NCBI RefSeq assembly: GCF_964340395.1
Contig: NC_135550.1
Coordinates: 26,104,176 to 26,168,175, forward strand
DNA length: 64,000 nt
Direction: 5' to 3'
Origin: Glandiceps talaboti
Taxonomy: Eukaryota; Hemichordata; Enteropneusta; Spengelidae
The notes under the pieces are model-generated. The model did no database searches. It was given only the letters and a program-made list of their open reading frames with translations, and was not told where the DNA came from. The stretch's first letter is position 1; each line of letters opens with the position of its first letter. Of this stretch, positions 1 through 16,776 are shown piece after piece. The position numbers and the translations under genes are program-made.

Positions 1-18
1 CGTTTTTTCGGAAATCGT

Positions 19-19
<1 letters not shown>

Positions 20-94
<75 letters not shown>
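20..94. repeat. (AC)n microsatellite
   Basis: About 37 uninterrupted AC units. It lies directly before a coding-like stretch that starts after an AG at 96-97, so it could sit in an intron upstream of that exon. Confidence 0.95.
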
Positions 95-96
<2 letters not shown>

Positions 97-97
97 G

Positions 98-272
98 ACT
101 TCATCGTTATATTAAAACCTTCCTTACGAAAGGTAAAACAGATGAAGAAGAAAAACACATTCTCTCCACGGTTGCCAAACATGGCGGATTCAAGGACTCT
201 CAGCAATATTTAAGTGGACAAATCTTGTCTAAAACCGATTATTTAAAGCCCCGCCAGGATTACAAGGACTGA
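98..272 (+). CDS. possible last exon of an unidentified gene
   Basis: An open frame from 99 to a TGA at 270-272 encodes 57 residues of ordinary, charged composition, including HILSTVAKHGGFKDSQQYL. It begins just after an AG that could be a splice acceptor behind the AC microsatellite. AATAAA signals follow at 511-516 and 583-588, as expected for a 3' UTR. I do not recognise the family. In human, GEMIN2 lies beyond TRAPPC6B on this side, but this peptide does not resemble the GEMIN2 C-terminus as I remember it. The call rests on composition, the acceptor and the poly(A) signals only. Confidence 0.35.
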
Positions 273-3200
273 AAGGAGTATTTTGGAGAGACAACGAATC
301 GAATCGATAGTGTACAAAAGATATGGCAAATGGCAATAGTAAGACTCATCATAATATATAGACGTCACATTGGTCTTGTAAGTCGTAAAAACACGATCGA
401 AAGTATTATGAAAAAAAGAAATTAGGAACATAACGGAATCATATACTCACCTGAGTCTTTCCTGCCAAGTCTATCGTCGTTGAATCAAAATTTGATTAAG
501 TACTGCTGGAAATAAAAACTATTTTCCGACAAAATATTCTTCATGTAATGATTTTCAAGACATATTTATTAGTTTAAAATGCAATAAAGCGAACACCAAT
601 TTGGACAATCATAGTGGTAGATTAAAAATACGAATTGTCACTACTGGTCACAAAAAAAGTACACATCAAGAGAGAAGATATTGGCGTTCGTCCTGTAAAT
701 GAGGTTTTGCAAATTGAAAAATGAAATCTTTCATATGTGTAATATGTTGATATTTGTAATTCAAGTAGGCAAAGATATACATGTATTTGTGTACCGAATC
801 AAGCAAGCCAAACTATAAATTTTACACTATAAATTGAAGGCATTTGTTTTGTTCCCAGAAGACAGGTATGGGAAATCAAACACACCGCTCAGAATTAACC
901 AAGGAATTCAAAACTACTTCATATGGATTTAATGTTGATAAATGTACAATTACACTTTTTTATAACCACAGAGCTGTCACCATGTCACGATAGAATGTCT
1001 CGTGTTACGTTGATTGTCTAGGTTCAACTTTTATTGATGTATGATTTCACAATCTGAAATCACTTCATCTTGTTGATAGTGCTAGCTATATTCCCCAGAT
1101 TACTTTTCACTGAATTTCTTCAATTTTGCTAAATACCCAATATACTAAAGTTACAGGCATGGACCTACCCCCAGGTCACGACAATATTAAACTGCCATCT
1201 ATTTTAATATACATGCATGTTTTCACAATACTTATAAATTACCCAAGGTGTTCATAGAATGCTATGTTCCCTACGTTTTTACAAATGTGAAAAACGTAGT
1301 CGATTTCATCTAATTTCGAGTTGGTAAGGTTCATCCTTCTCTCTTATAGACTATTAAGCATTGTTGTGTGATAATGTCCTGTTGTCTTGAAACTGACATC
1401 GTTGCAGGCTATTTAACATATGTACGTACGTAATATGTATTGCTACTCGTCAAAATGAACATATTGTGATTCTTGATAGATCTTATGAATGTGGATCTGT
1501 TTACAACGAATCGGGTTGAAGTTATTTAGATCATCAGTGAATTATAACTTAGTACAAGTAAATGTATAAACCTTTCGCTGTTTTCCATTGAGTTGTGCTC
1601 GTTGAAAATTACACCAACCCTTCCTGGAAACGGACCGTGTTCTTAATTCTTATAATCTCGATTACCTCTTACCTAATCACTGAGATGGCACTGTGTACAC
1701 TAAATTGATGTCCATATGTAAACACTTGTACATCAGGTACAGCTCCGATGATTACATTTGTAAACGTGTGTGATGCTGATAGGGTTGATCAACAGTTGAT
1801 TACACATGGCTCAGCTAGCCTAACGACAAGAAGATGTCAAAAATATTATTCTAGTTACAGTTACATACTGTCTTGGCCTGTTTACATCTCGAGTTCTGAT
1901 TTTAAACGAAGTCACAGATCGCAATATAAACAGGCTAACAACGTCTGGTTTTCTACATACCTTCGACAATATGAAACCAATGGAATTTGACGTGTTGTAT
2001 ATGACAGTATGGGTCTTGAACTACTAATGTAGTATGTAGCTTAGACTAGAGAGTTCATTTGACCAGACACTTGTCTTGGTTTCTCAGGCAGCTCGTCACA
2101 TCAATTGAGATGGTCACACAAGGCAAGTATAGGCTCTGGGCTAACAGTTCAGTTGGCGATATTTTAAAACCAGGATGTAACCAGTATCGAACCTTACAAA
2201 TTATGAATTATTTCATATGTTGTACGTATTGTAATTCTGCAACGAGATGATTATTAAAATGTAATGCGACGACCTGATATGATGTCGAGTTCATGAAAAA
2301 AAAGCGATGGTACGAAGAGGTCAAAACCTTTTTACTTGGAAAGATCAAGTTTGATATGTGAATCGGTGAGTGTTACTGTTTGGCAGACACAGTATATCAA
2401 GTCAATCATTAAGATTAGGTAAACACAAACTGTAATACATCGACTTCAAAAAATCCCATTACCTCTGAAAAGACATGGCCTCAAGTTGGAATGTGACAAG
2501 TCTATTAATCTCAAGAAAGAATTTCCAGATATATTCAAGTTATTTATATGTTTGGCTGCCATGTCTCATTAACTATATGTATATCAGAATGAACACGTAC
2601 ATGACATTTATATAACTGTCCTGCCGCAACCATTACTCTGGTTGTCAAGTCTGTCACACTTATAAATGTCATGTGGTTTTAGCATCCTGTATATACAGTT
2701 TTGGGGTTTTTTTTAGAGAAAGCAATATCAAATCTGTCAAGGGAATACATTCAATCTTGTTCCACAGGCTTTACACTTTCAGTGTTGTTGAATTCTCACT
2801 TTTCATACCTAATGTGTGATTTCTTTTACATCCTGTAATACACAATATCCGACTTTTGTCATCCATTGCCTTACAGTTCAGTATAATATGGCTGAAGTCT
2901 TGTTCACGAGCTCCTGTCAAATTATGGAACTTTGAAAAGGTCTCAGCCTGAAATTTGCAAAATCCCTCTAAAAGCCATAAAAAAATCAAAACAAGATTCC
3001 AAGCCTATACCAGGAAAGGAAATTACCTTACAAATACAACTCAATACTCTGTTGATGTGATTCAAAAAGTGCAACCTCTGAGACCTCTGCAGTAATTTTG
3101 TGTACTTGCCTTATAGTCAATAAACGGTGCTCTGTTGATGTGACTACACAAGGTGCAATCTCTGAAACCCTATGCAATGACACTGTGTATTTGCTGTATA

Positions 3201-5340
3201 CTATTCACAACAGTCAAAGAGATCTTATGACCTCAGGTAACAGATATGTTTAATAGGTTCAGTTCAACTCCACTATTTGGATCCGATATTCACTATGTTC
3301 TTAACATTTTCCCATGTAGTGATTTTCCTATACATGTATATGTAACTTTTTTTTTCAACTCAACACTCAATACAATAATCCACTGTTTCAAGTATTAATT
3401 CAAGAAAGGCAAGTCTTCATGGTTTATAAAACTCCTTGTATGAATTACAAATATACATGTACATACTTTTGTTTGTCTTTTAGTCAAAATTAATCTCAAA
3501 GAATTTAGTGCTGGACACTTGTATCACAATTCATTGTTACATAGCTTCTATGATGGTACAGTTTGATATTTGCAATGACCTTTTAAAGCCAGTCATAGTC
3601 ATTATTGTATGGCTTCTGTGATTTGAACTAAATAGTTTGATACTTGCACCACACCATGAATGCCATATACTCATACTCATTGATGACAGGTATATGAAAA
3701 GTGTGCATGGTTTTACCAGTGATTACTCGCACTGGTATCTGCTTGTGGCATTTTCTGCCGTTATACGTCCACTCACTACACTACACTCATAAAAATACAG
3801 CTGAAGAGAACACAAGAAGTACTCATGCAAATACCCCAAGAACACCACACCTGCACTCATGTGTAACGCTATTTATCTACATACATAATGAGTAATGAGT
3901 GCTGTTCTCCACTTGAATCATAATACATATAAATTCTTACATTATGCTGTGCTTAAAATATTTTAACAATTATTTCCCCTGGCACATATCTATAATATAA
4001 CACAACAATGAATCCCTCATTTACTTCCTCAACTCCCTGGGAAGTATACAGTCCATGGCAGAGTGTGTAAGTGCATAGGACCAAATCCTTCACATTTCAA
4101 CCTCTGTTGTAACAGGTCCATTTTCAACGTCCACTGTAACAGGTCCCTGGGAAAATTGGTATATACCTTCCAGGTATTACAGTTATCGAGTTAATTCATG
4201 AATTGTCAAAACAAATATGGACCTCATTTTAGCCAAACTAAATCATAAATGTCAAAGAGCAAATTGCTCCATATATCCCAATAGCATTTCATTTTTGTGT
4301 CAATTTGGAATGATTATGCATGTCAGAGATACCTGTAAGAATAGATGTCTCCACCATCTATACTTGAACATGTACAAACCCAGACACAAAAGCACAAATG
4401 AATAGAACCCATTCTTTTAATCCCCTATCTGGGCTAAGCCCTTTGGGGGTTGTTAAACTGGGTCAAACTGTACTTATCACTAAACCATTATACTCAACAC
4501 ATATCACTCTCAGGTTGTTCAAAAATTTAATATTTAACTTTCTTCAAATAATTATACATGACGATTGCACATCTTTCATATACATATACTAATTTGGGCA
4601 AGTCTTGAAAACAGTGGACCTATACAGTAATACACCCATGTGAATCAAGCACTGTTTGCTACGTGTACTATGAAATGATAGTTATGTTGAGGATATATGT
4701 ATGATACACACTAAACTATGCTATGTTTGGTTTGACAGTTGTGTCTACAAAGTTTATCTTTTATCACTAACACTACTGGTCCATGGTGTTTATGGAGTGT
4801 CAGTTTCAAATCTTAAAAACTGATCCCTGTTCTAATATCAACTCCTGCATCTGTGTAGCAATATGTTGACAATGGGTGTTACATATTTCAATTTCAGCCT
4901 TCCTTCTTATGAATCATTTATAATCAGCTGTGAATCAATCATTATGTTTGTAATATTTGTGCCTTAAAATCCATCTGCAGCATGGTAAAATTTTGCAAGT
5001 TGTACAATTGACTAAATGATAAAATCATGATTGTTTTGGTTATTTTTAGAACCCTATAGATCACGAGAAGAAGCCACTAGAGGGCACTGTCATAGTCTGG
5101 ATATTCATCTCTGACTGGATGACTGGAATTTTTACTTTAAAAAAGTTCACTTCTCAGCTGTTGATGGTACTTGTGCCTAGATATATCTGACATGTCCTGA
5201 ATTGACATATTGTCATAAATATCAAACAATATGTGCATACATATATACTAGCATATCTCTTATATGTGTAACCAAGTTTACCACTCCAACAATATCTCCT
5301 TGCTCACAAGTTCCAGTACAAAGGTATCATCAATTTCATT
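273..5340. other. intergenic DNA, no gene recognised
   Basis: Apart from a dispersed repeat near 4 kb, short AT-rich runs and small open frames without coding character, I see no gene. The right end should include the 3' UTR of the minus-strand TRAPPC6 gene. Confidence 0.5.
3966..4130. repeat. dispersed repeat, copy 1
   Basis: This stretch shares an ordered series of matching blocks with 34086-34234. The blocks are CCTGGCACA, CTATAAT, ACACAACAA, AACTCCC, AAGTGCA, AGGAC(T/C)AAATCCTTCACAT and AGGTCCAT. The two copies are diverged but co-linear in the same orientation, which indicates an old interspersed element of unknown class. Confidence 0.6.
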
Positions 5341-8192
<2,852 letters not shown>

Positions 8193-8453
8193 CTTGGTAT
8201 AATGACATTTCCATTTATCGTCTCGTGGTGGCGAAGTTTCATCGATTAAAGTGTCCAAACTGTATTTATATTTCCAGCTAGCAGAAGTATAATGGTTAAA
8301 AATTCCAAAAATGTGAAATGATATTCTTTACATATCGAGCTTTTAGGATTTGCTTCTCACTAATCTAAAACAGATCTTTTCCATTGTTTTGTCCTCAAAT
8401 GTTTTTCTTCTACAATCTAACGTAAGTGGCGCTGTCGCTACTACAAATCAATC
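8193..8453. promoter_or_regulatory. shared divergent promoter of TRAPPC6 and pinin
   Basis: Only 261 bp separate the two outward-facing start codons (8192 minus, 8454 plus), so both promoters and 5' UTRs must fit here or overlap into the opposite gene. I see no convincing TATA box placed for either gene, as is common for bidirectional housekeeping promoters. That the two genes share control is inference from the spacing. Confidence 0.7.
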
Positions 8454-11400
8454 ATGGCGGACGAGTCGCGTGGTTCTGTTGCTGATCTGCAAGAAAAGCT
8501 AGCAAAGGCCAAAGAAAGTTTGCTGAGCGTTGATGAAAATATCAAAAAACTTACTGGTAGAGATCCGATAGAGAGAAGGTAGGTTTCAATTATGTTAAAA
8601 TTGAGTCGTATTGAAGCAGAGTATTGGCATATGATATACCAAACACCATACCAGAGACGCTGCGCCTGGCAATACATTGTGCTGTCGGGTACAACTTGAG
8701 ACACAAAATAATAAGGGTAAATGGGTGACTTGTAAGATGAAACGTAACTTGTAAACACTAATTTTGCGTTAAGGAAAATATAGATACGAAAATCCATATA
8801 ATTATACTCGCTATATTGATGCAACCGTCTTGAGCATTCTGCAGACATGCCATTTCGACGTTGCTTGTAATAGCGACGTCAGTAGAACGTTATGGTGTAA
8901 ACTTTCAAACATGTACATGAACACCCTTTGACCAGTGACGGGCCGATCATTTTGTCCCAGTTTTAACTCGCCCTAATTTCAAATCGTCCCAATATCAGTG
9001 TGTATCGGATTTTTTGGCTGATTGTTTGTTATATTTTCAATAGCTGTTAACATGTAAAGGTCTAGTTTTCCTACCAAAACAAGGGAGGGATAAATCAAAC
9101 TGAAAAGTCAGTGTTTATGTACGGTATTTTTTACGTTTTAAGACGTAGTATTGTAACCTTAAATACTTGCAAATGTAAATCATATTGTAAATATCTGCAA
9201 ATTACTTTCCTATGGGATTTTGAAAGCCTGTAAAAGTTGAAATTAGGGCGAGTTGAAATGGGACCCTGTGGGTTATACTTCCATGCCTTGACCTACTTTT
9301 TTGTATCTAAACAATGGATACGATAAAACTATGTCTATCAAAGAACCCTGTGAATATTAGTATATCCAAGGCAGGCAATGATTTACTACTCATAGTCAGA
9401 AGAAATGCAAATTGGCAACTTCACAAAACTCAAGGGGATGTGATTTATGTTATTGTAACATGATTTCTGCATATATATTACTAGGCTGATACATGACAGA
9501 TGACGTCATTACAGTCTGAGGGCCCAGATCCCATAAAGCTATTAAGATACATGAATTTGCATGTGATAGTGACTGTGACACCTTTTTGTTTTACAGACCA
9601 GGTACTGGTGGTGTTGGAGAACGAGATCAAAGAAGAGTCTCAGTAGGAGGTCAAAACTTCAGGGGTAGAAATTCAGACGTCAGGGTCATCAGGTATGTCA
9701 TTTCAATCTCAGTACATATAGTTGTGAAACCTTTGATGACATGATAGGTGTAAGTAATCTCAATAGGTGCTGTGTTTCATACTGACTGTATGTGTAGATT
9801 AGTAATGGTAATCAGATAAATGTTGACATATAAATGTGTTGTCCCTAAACTCCATTTTGTATGACCATAGACCCTCCACCATGGTGGAGAGTCTATGGTA
9901 TGACTTAGCTACTGTACATTATGAACTACTTTGTCAAGTTTAGTTTGAATAGAGGCCTTATAAGATTGCAATTGGGATCATTCCTACATTGTATGTCCAG
10001 TATCTCATAATCCCCTGTTGAACATCATAATGGTGACCGTTGTATGTTTTTGTACCTGTGTAGGAGGGATTCATTGGACCGACCAGGAGGAGGAGGAGGA
10101 CCACCTCTCAAGAGAGCCAGAGGAAGTGCTTTCAGCAGGTAAATATCAGACACACTGTGTTCATTTGTTAATACTGACGTCACTCTGTATGTACCAGTGT
10201 CAGTAAAACATGGACATACTTACATTGTATACATGTGTACAATTCATTTAGGTTTGAATCATTGTATGACTCAGACTGTTCTACTCAAATTCATTTGGTC
10301 AGTGTACAAATATGCCAAAACTTGTAACTTCTAAGTCCTCTTGTGAAACTTATTCAGTTTTTTAACTAGCATTAACATAGACCAGATTTTGAGTTCTACA
10401 TGTGTAAATTGGTATGAGTGTTTGTAATATTGGACAGATTTTGAGTACCACTACTACATATGCAGTACTTCATGTCCTAAACTGTTACATCAACAATATT
10501 GAATATTTTTTATTGAACATGTATATTAATAAATTCTCCTAGATGAAGGAAATTGTTTAGAATTTGCACAGGTGTTATTGTAGGGTCACTTTTCAATTTA
10601 CTTTAAACTTACAGCTCACATTACTATGACTTTATTCCTGTCATTTCTAGACTAGGTGGTCGACCAGGATTTGGAGGAGGTCGTCGGAGGGACAGCGATG
10701 AAGATGATGATGATGATATTTTTGAGCATAAGGTAGGTGTACAACCCTTTAGACATATAAAGAACTCTTCACTATTTCTTGCATTTACATGTGACAAGTT
10801 TAGTTTGTTAGGTTACCTGGAAAATACTTTATATTAAGATTATTGTGAGTGTTCTGGTTGTCTGTATTAGTCTTGTGGTTTAGTTGTACTTTGTTTTGTC
10901 GTGTATTCCTTTTTCCTTCTTATCAAATTAAAAAAAAAAGGGGGAAAAAATTATTGTGAGTTACTTGCTGTGCTGTCACTCAACAGTCAACAGTCAAGCA
11001 TTTGTGTTTGTGTGATTTGCAACATAACACTTTTTGACATTTGAGACATGGGTTGGTTTACCTCTTTACCTTGAATTTGTAAAATGTAAGAAATTAATTT
11101 AGATTTCTTAGAAGGTTTTTTACGAGATGATTAATCCACTTTGAGAAAGGGAAATAAACAACAAGGATGTACTTAACCTGAGTATTAAAGTTGTGTTTTG
11201 ATGGACATCTAGTAGCAGATGAAATGTAATGGTACAAAGTTGTACATTTAATTATACTGAAAGTTTGTAGTAGTGTGACATAAACTAAATTAAAGTGCAT
11301 GCTTGTCTGTATCTTGCAAAACCAAGACGTATTTCATTGTATGTGCAGTAGCGTATATATCTGATAAATAAACATTATTATTATTATTATTTTAAAAAAT

Positions 11401-13583
11401 GACAAGTCAGTGTGCTTTGTATTCAAGTAGTTGACTGACTTTATGTTGACTAATATCACTATAATGGTTTCTTCACAGCCAGCATTACAGTCGTCAGTGG
11501 TAGCTACCCCTCAAGATTCAAGAACTCGCAAAGATTCCATTGCTGAAAGCTCCCAGGACAAGAAGGGATTGGCAAGGTCAGTAATATATTGATTTCTGTA
11601 ATGATTTCGGACTCATTATCTCTTTGTACAAATGCTGGTAAGACATGAGCTACAATCTTACTGAAACTGCTTCTAAGCTACATCTCGCCATTTATTCTCT
11701 GTGATTTGCACTTCATTCATCACAAATTTTTTGTTGCTATTTTACTACTCCAGGAATCGGCGCATGTTTGGTCTCCTATTGGGCACTCTTCAAAGATTCA
11801 AAGCTGATGCCACACAAAAGACAGAGAAGGTAAAAATCAAAGAATGCCATGATGAAAGAAAAGTGAAACTGGTACTACAAGAATAGAAAAATACAAACTA
11901 AGGATGTAAAAGAACTTCACAATTTCATAAGAATTATACAGAAAAAGAGCAGCACTGTTCCAAGTAAATTAGATTACCATCGACTTGTACTTGAATGATT
12001 TCCAAAATGTGTCCCACATACCAGGTTGGGAATATACTTCTCAATAGCACTCCTAGTGGCCAAACTAAGAAATCTTTTATCTTTCTGATAAGCGGCACAT
12101 AGCATATTAAATAATGAAATTGAATGGTGTTTATCACTGTGTTTTTTAGTGTTATCTCATTTTGATTCAAGCCAAGCACATATTGTAAAACTTTGTTATG
12201 GAAGGTTTTTGTTCTTATGAAGAAAATTTATGTCAAGATATTTGATATCTTATCAAAAATGTGTTTTAAACTTCTGACCAAATGTTGTAAACATGTGTTA
12301 GATGTTTCTTCTCCTGTTGTTCCTAATATGAACCTCCATCATCAACATAGTAACTCTGGTAGTATTGTGCCCAAATCATTGATTTAGCCCATAGACCCTC
12401 CTCCACCCACAGGTCTATGTTTAGCCATAGACCCTACATGTGTACTGGGTCTGAGATTTAGCTAATTGCTGTTAGACTGCCCTCACAGTTCATGGTGAGA
12501 TTTTATTTTCGTTTTTCTAAGCCATAAAAAAGAAATCAACCAAATCAGGAGATGATGTGTAACGCTAACAATACTTATGTCGTTCTTTCTTATAGGATAC
12601 TAGAAGGTTGGAAATAGAAAAGAAATTAGATGATCAGGCTCAGAAAGAAAAACAAGCCATAGCAACTGAGAGGAGAGAATTATTCCAGGAGAGAAGGAGT
12701 AAGCAGATCGAATTAAACAAACTACAAAGATTAATGGAACTTGCACAAATGGTTAGTTTTGTCAAGTGATTCTGTGATGATTTTGTAGTGTATTCTGTTT
12801 TGACTGGACTGGTGTATTCATGCATAATATACATGATTGAATGTGTTGGTACACTTATTTGACATCCCACTGGCATCTTGCAATTTCACACCTCACTAGC
12901 ACCTTGCAATGTAACTTCTTGCAACACACCAAGATGTGGTGTTCCCCAACCACTTACTATGTGATGACACATAAGAAAACTTCATTTTCATCATTTTGGT
13001 CCACAACAAAATGTCTTATGTTGATTTTTGGGCACACTGGGCCTCCCAATCTGTGTACACCACTCGTCGTTAAAAAAAAAAAATGGGCATACGGTCCGGT
13101 ATGACTTGTGTGTTTTGTACAACTTCCCTATATTCTTTGCATCCTACCTAGTCACTAGTGAGTTTGTCCAAAGCTTTGTACTTTAACCATTGATGTATTA
13201 CTGTTACATTTTCTTTGTCACTCTCTCAGCAAGAAGAATGGGATACTCATAATAAACACTTATGTAAGTTTATCAGAACCAAAAGCAAGCCACATATCTT
13301 CTATTTACCAGCAAAGATGTCATCAGCATCTAGCAAACTGCTCAAAGAGTCCAAAGACAGGATAGAAAGTAAGTTATCTTTTGCTACAATATATGCTAAG
13401 TTATGTATTTTGTTTATTTAATTTATTTATTTAGTAGTGTGTATGAACTTGTATGCAATTATGTATGTAAGAATGTGTATATGTATACATATGTATGTAT
13501 GTATATACATATGCATGTGTGTGTGTATGTATGTATGTATGCATGTATGTATGCATGTATATGTGTGTATGTAGGTATATATG

Positions 13584-13626
<43 letters not shown>

Positions 13627-16600
13627 ATGGACATTGGATGGATAGGTGGATGGATATAAAATGGAAATATAGAATGGAAAATCTAACTAGTGAGTTTCTT
13701 ATGTGACTTTCTTGCTTGTGTACATGTGTGATGTTACTATCAACTCTTTTGGGAAATATCAATTTGAACAAATGTACACTAATTAAAATGTACATGCAAA
13801 GTATAATAATTTTTTTCATTTTTATATGTATTTTGCCATAAAAATAAAGGAAATTGGATTTTGTGACAGTAAAAACTAACTCTTGACACAAGAAATTGTG
13901 TGAAAAATGAGCCACTCTCGGCCCAGCACAGAGCACTTCTCATTTGCATATGGATAAGCCAGATTTTTGACAGTTAAGACATTATTCCAAGAAAACAATA
14001 GGCTTCTTCAGTGTATCTGTATATGCAAAGCCATTATAGCTAAGTCTGAAGGTCAACTTCACAATGGGGTTTTGTCAGAATATGACATTGACTATTCATC
14101 AGACACACATACTGTCCAGCTTTACATGTAACATATTATGGTGTAATTCAACCATATTCCTTTGAACTGGATGCTAGCGGTAATGATAGTTCGTCTGGTG
14201 GTGAATCAAGTGAGGAAGATGATGGTCACCAATTCCAGGATTGTAGACGTGTATTTTATACTGACTATTGATTCGACTAACTTTGCCTTTAGAGTCAAAA
14301 CAGAAAATATATTGAACTGAGCGTATTGAGCTGAAGGGTTTATGTTACAATGACTGGTGTAATTATTTGTCTGAAAGGCCAAATAGACTTTACCATGCCT
14401 TTTTACATAATAGTAACATTTAACGTCGCATGTGCCTCAAAAATAAACTGTTAAAACTGTTTAAATGAGGGGTCACTGTACAAACATTTGAAATAGAGGT
14501 TAACTTTATATAAAGATGTAGCCATTTCAGAATCCAATATGGCCATTAAGAACTGTGTTATTATAAACGAAAGTAAAAGAATGTCAGTTTCCTTGAAAAC
14601 AAGATGGTGAGATATTGTCTGCACTAAATAAATATATTTCTGAAGGAGATACATCAATATTTAAATCATCTGCTACATGTGTGTTACCCAGAAGAGATAT
14701 GAAGATGTAAATTTAAAAGTAATGATCATTTGATTAGTTAATTACTGCAACTGCTAAGATTGAAAATTAATTAGCATGTCAATAAGCTTATATTCATTGT
14801 CCACTGACTGACACCCAGCTTTTCAGGTAACACAGATTTTGAGAGCTTATGTGTCTCCTTGTTTGAGATCAATGTTGTTATTATTAATTAAACAATAATG
14901 TACGCCCTCCCAGCCCATAATGGACGAAAGCAAACCTTGAACGACGTAATGGGCGAGGCGACAGCCGAGCTCATTATGGAGTGCAAAGTTTGCTTGAGTC
15001 CATTATGGACTGGGAGGGCGTACATTATTGTTATTATTTTATAGTTTTGCTAATTCCAGTGAATTTGTAGACAGAGAAACGCAAAACAACGTATAATATA
15101 CACAGCGCTGAACATCGTCTGCCATGTTCTGCCCGGAAGCTGAATAGCGACGTACGTACATGTACACACACAATTCTTATGGTGTTTACCCCATAATTTC
15201 CCTGTTCTTAAATACCCACACCTTTATTGCCTTACGGACATAAGCTTGTATTGTTATGCTCGTTCCGGGGCCGCGATGCCCAATAACGGAGTACATTATC
15301 AGTAATAATGTACAGCGATGACGTCACAAAATTCACTGGAATTGGTAATGCTATAATATAATTGTCAATAACGTGAATATTTTGTACTAGGACCATCCTT
15401 GAATTGAATGTTAGCTCAAAAGTGACTACTGTGAATTTACATCAACATGGATTTGAGTGTAATTCATGTGTACTAAAATGCCAATGCCATACAAAATTCC
15501 TGTTTATCTGTCAACCAATTTTGGTTCTCACTGTGATATTAAAAGAGACTATTAAAAGTTGATCAGCATGACATCTGACCTAGCTTCAAACATCAGTGCG
15601 GTAACCATGTACAACCAGCATTTCTGTGAAGTTGAGTCATTCTCTCATACATCACTTTTGCCCTACTTGGAAATATACAATGACTTCTGTACACTTTCGT
15701 TTTCTAATTCTCTGAAATGTCAGGAAAAAAAGAAGTCATGAAAAGGTCTGTCTATAACTCTTGTGAACACACTGATTCCCTTAGGTCATGAGTACTTTTG
15801 AACAGAATAAGGAAAACATTTTGGAGAATAACATAATTATACCAGCGAGTAATATAATAGAAAAATCGGGGAAAGTAATGGCTATTTTGAACGTTTCGAC
15901 TCATAGGAGTCATATTTCAAAGACTGTAGAACCAGTGACATAGACATGTGTTGTCGTGACATAGGATGGTCAGGGTATAAATTCCATATTTTTTGTTCAA
16001 CTTGGCTTGTGTATCATGTTATAAGGTTGAATATTTCCTCTATTGTGCTAGCTTTACTAATAAATAAGTAACACTAATATAGACCTTGTAGATTATCATG
16101 TATAAATTGTCATTTAACTTTTAAGGGATAGGAGAGATGATAAATTTAAAGAGGGCAAGACTAGAAGACACTGGGCCCAGTATATGTCTTTACCTAAATT
16201 ATTTTGAAGACAAACATCGAATATTGTGACATTGGTATAGGGATTACAGAGTACAGGGCTGAGTTGGTACAATTAGTTGTTGCTGTCTTTCTCCATTGCA
16301 AACTGTATCCTAAATGCACCTTTGTACAGCCTCTTGAATTTCAGATGTCTTGTGTGCCTGGTTGATTTAATTTCATCAGCCAATAAAATAATCAGATATA
16401 CTCTTTTAGTTTTAGTTTGTGAAAAGGAGGCCATATTGAGAAATCTGTTTTATTGTGCTAGTCATGCTAAATTAATACACACATATTTTGCTCAAAAAAT
16501 TTAACAGTGCAGTGTCACTCAAAATAAATTGTCATACACTGTGTCACGCATGAAGTATACATCTGCCAGTTTTATTTCATTCAATCAAATTCTATAAGGA

Positions 16601-16733
16601 AAAACACTTGATAATATGCAAATTGGGGTGATTATTATGCATAGATTTGCTGAAAAATTAATCAGGTGTACACATAACTAGTGTGTACCGAATTTCACTT
16701 GAACAATGACCTTGGGAAAGCAATGACACAGGC

Positions 16734-16776
<43 letters not shown>

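Noticed and set aside
8441-8848. 135-codon minus-strand frame over pinin exon 1
   Set aside because: It is the antisense shadow of pinin exon 1 and the start of its intron; no homology or splice logic.
15840-15990. Block around ACGTTTCGACTCATAGGAGTC suspected to be a MITE
   Set aside because: Only a short palindrome is visible and no second arm or target duplication could be found.
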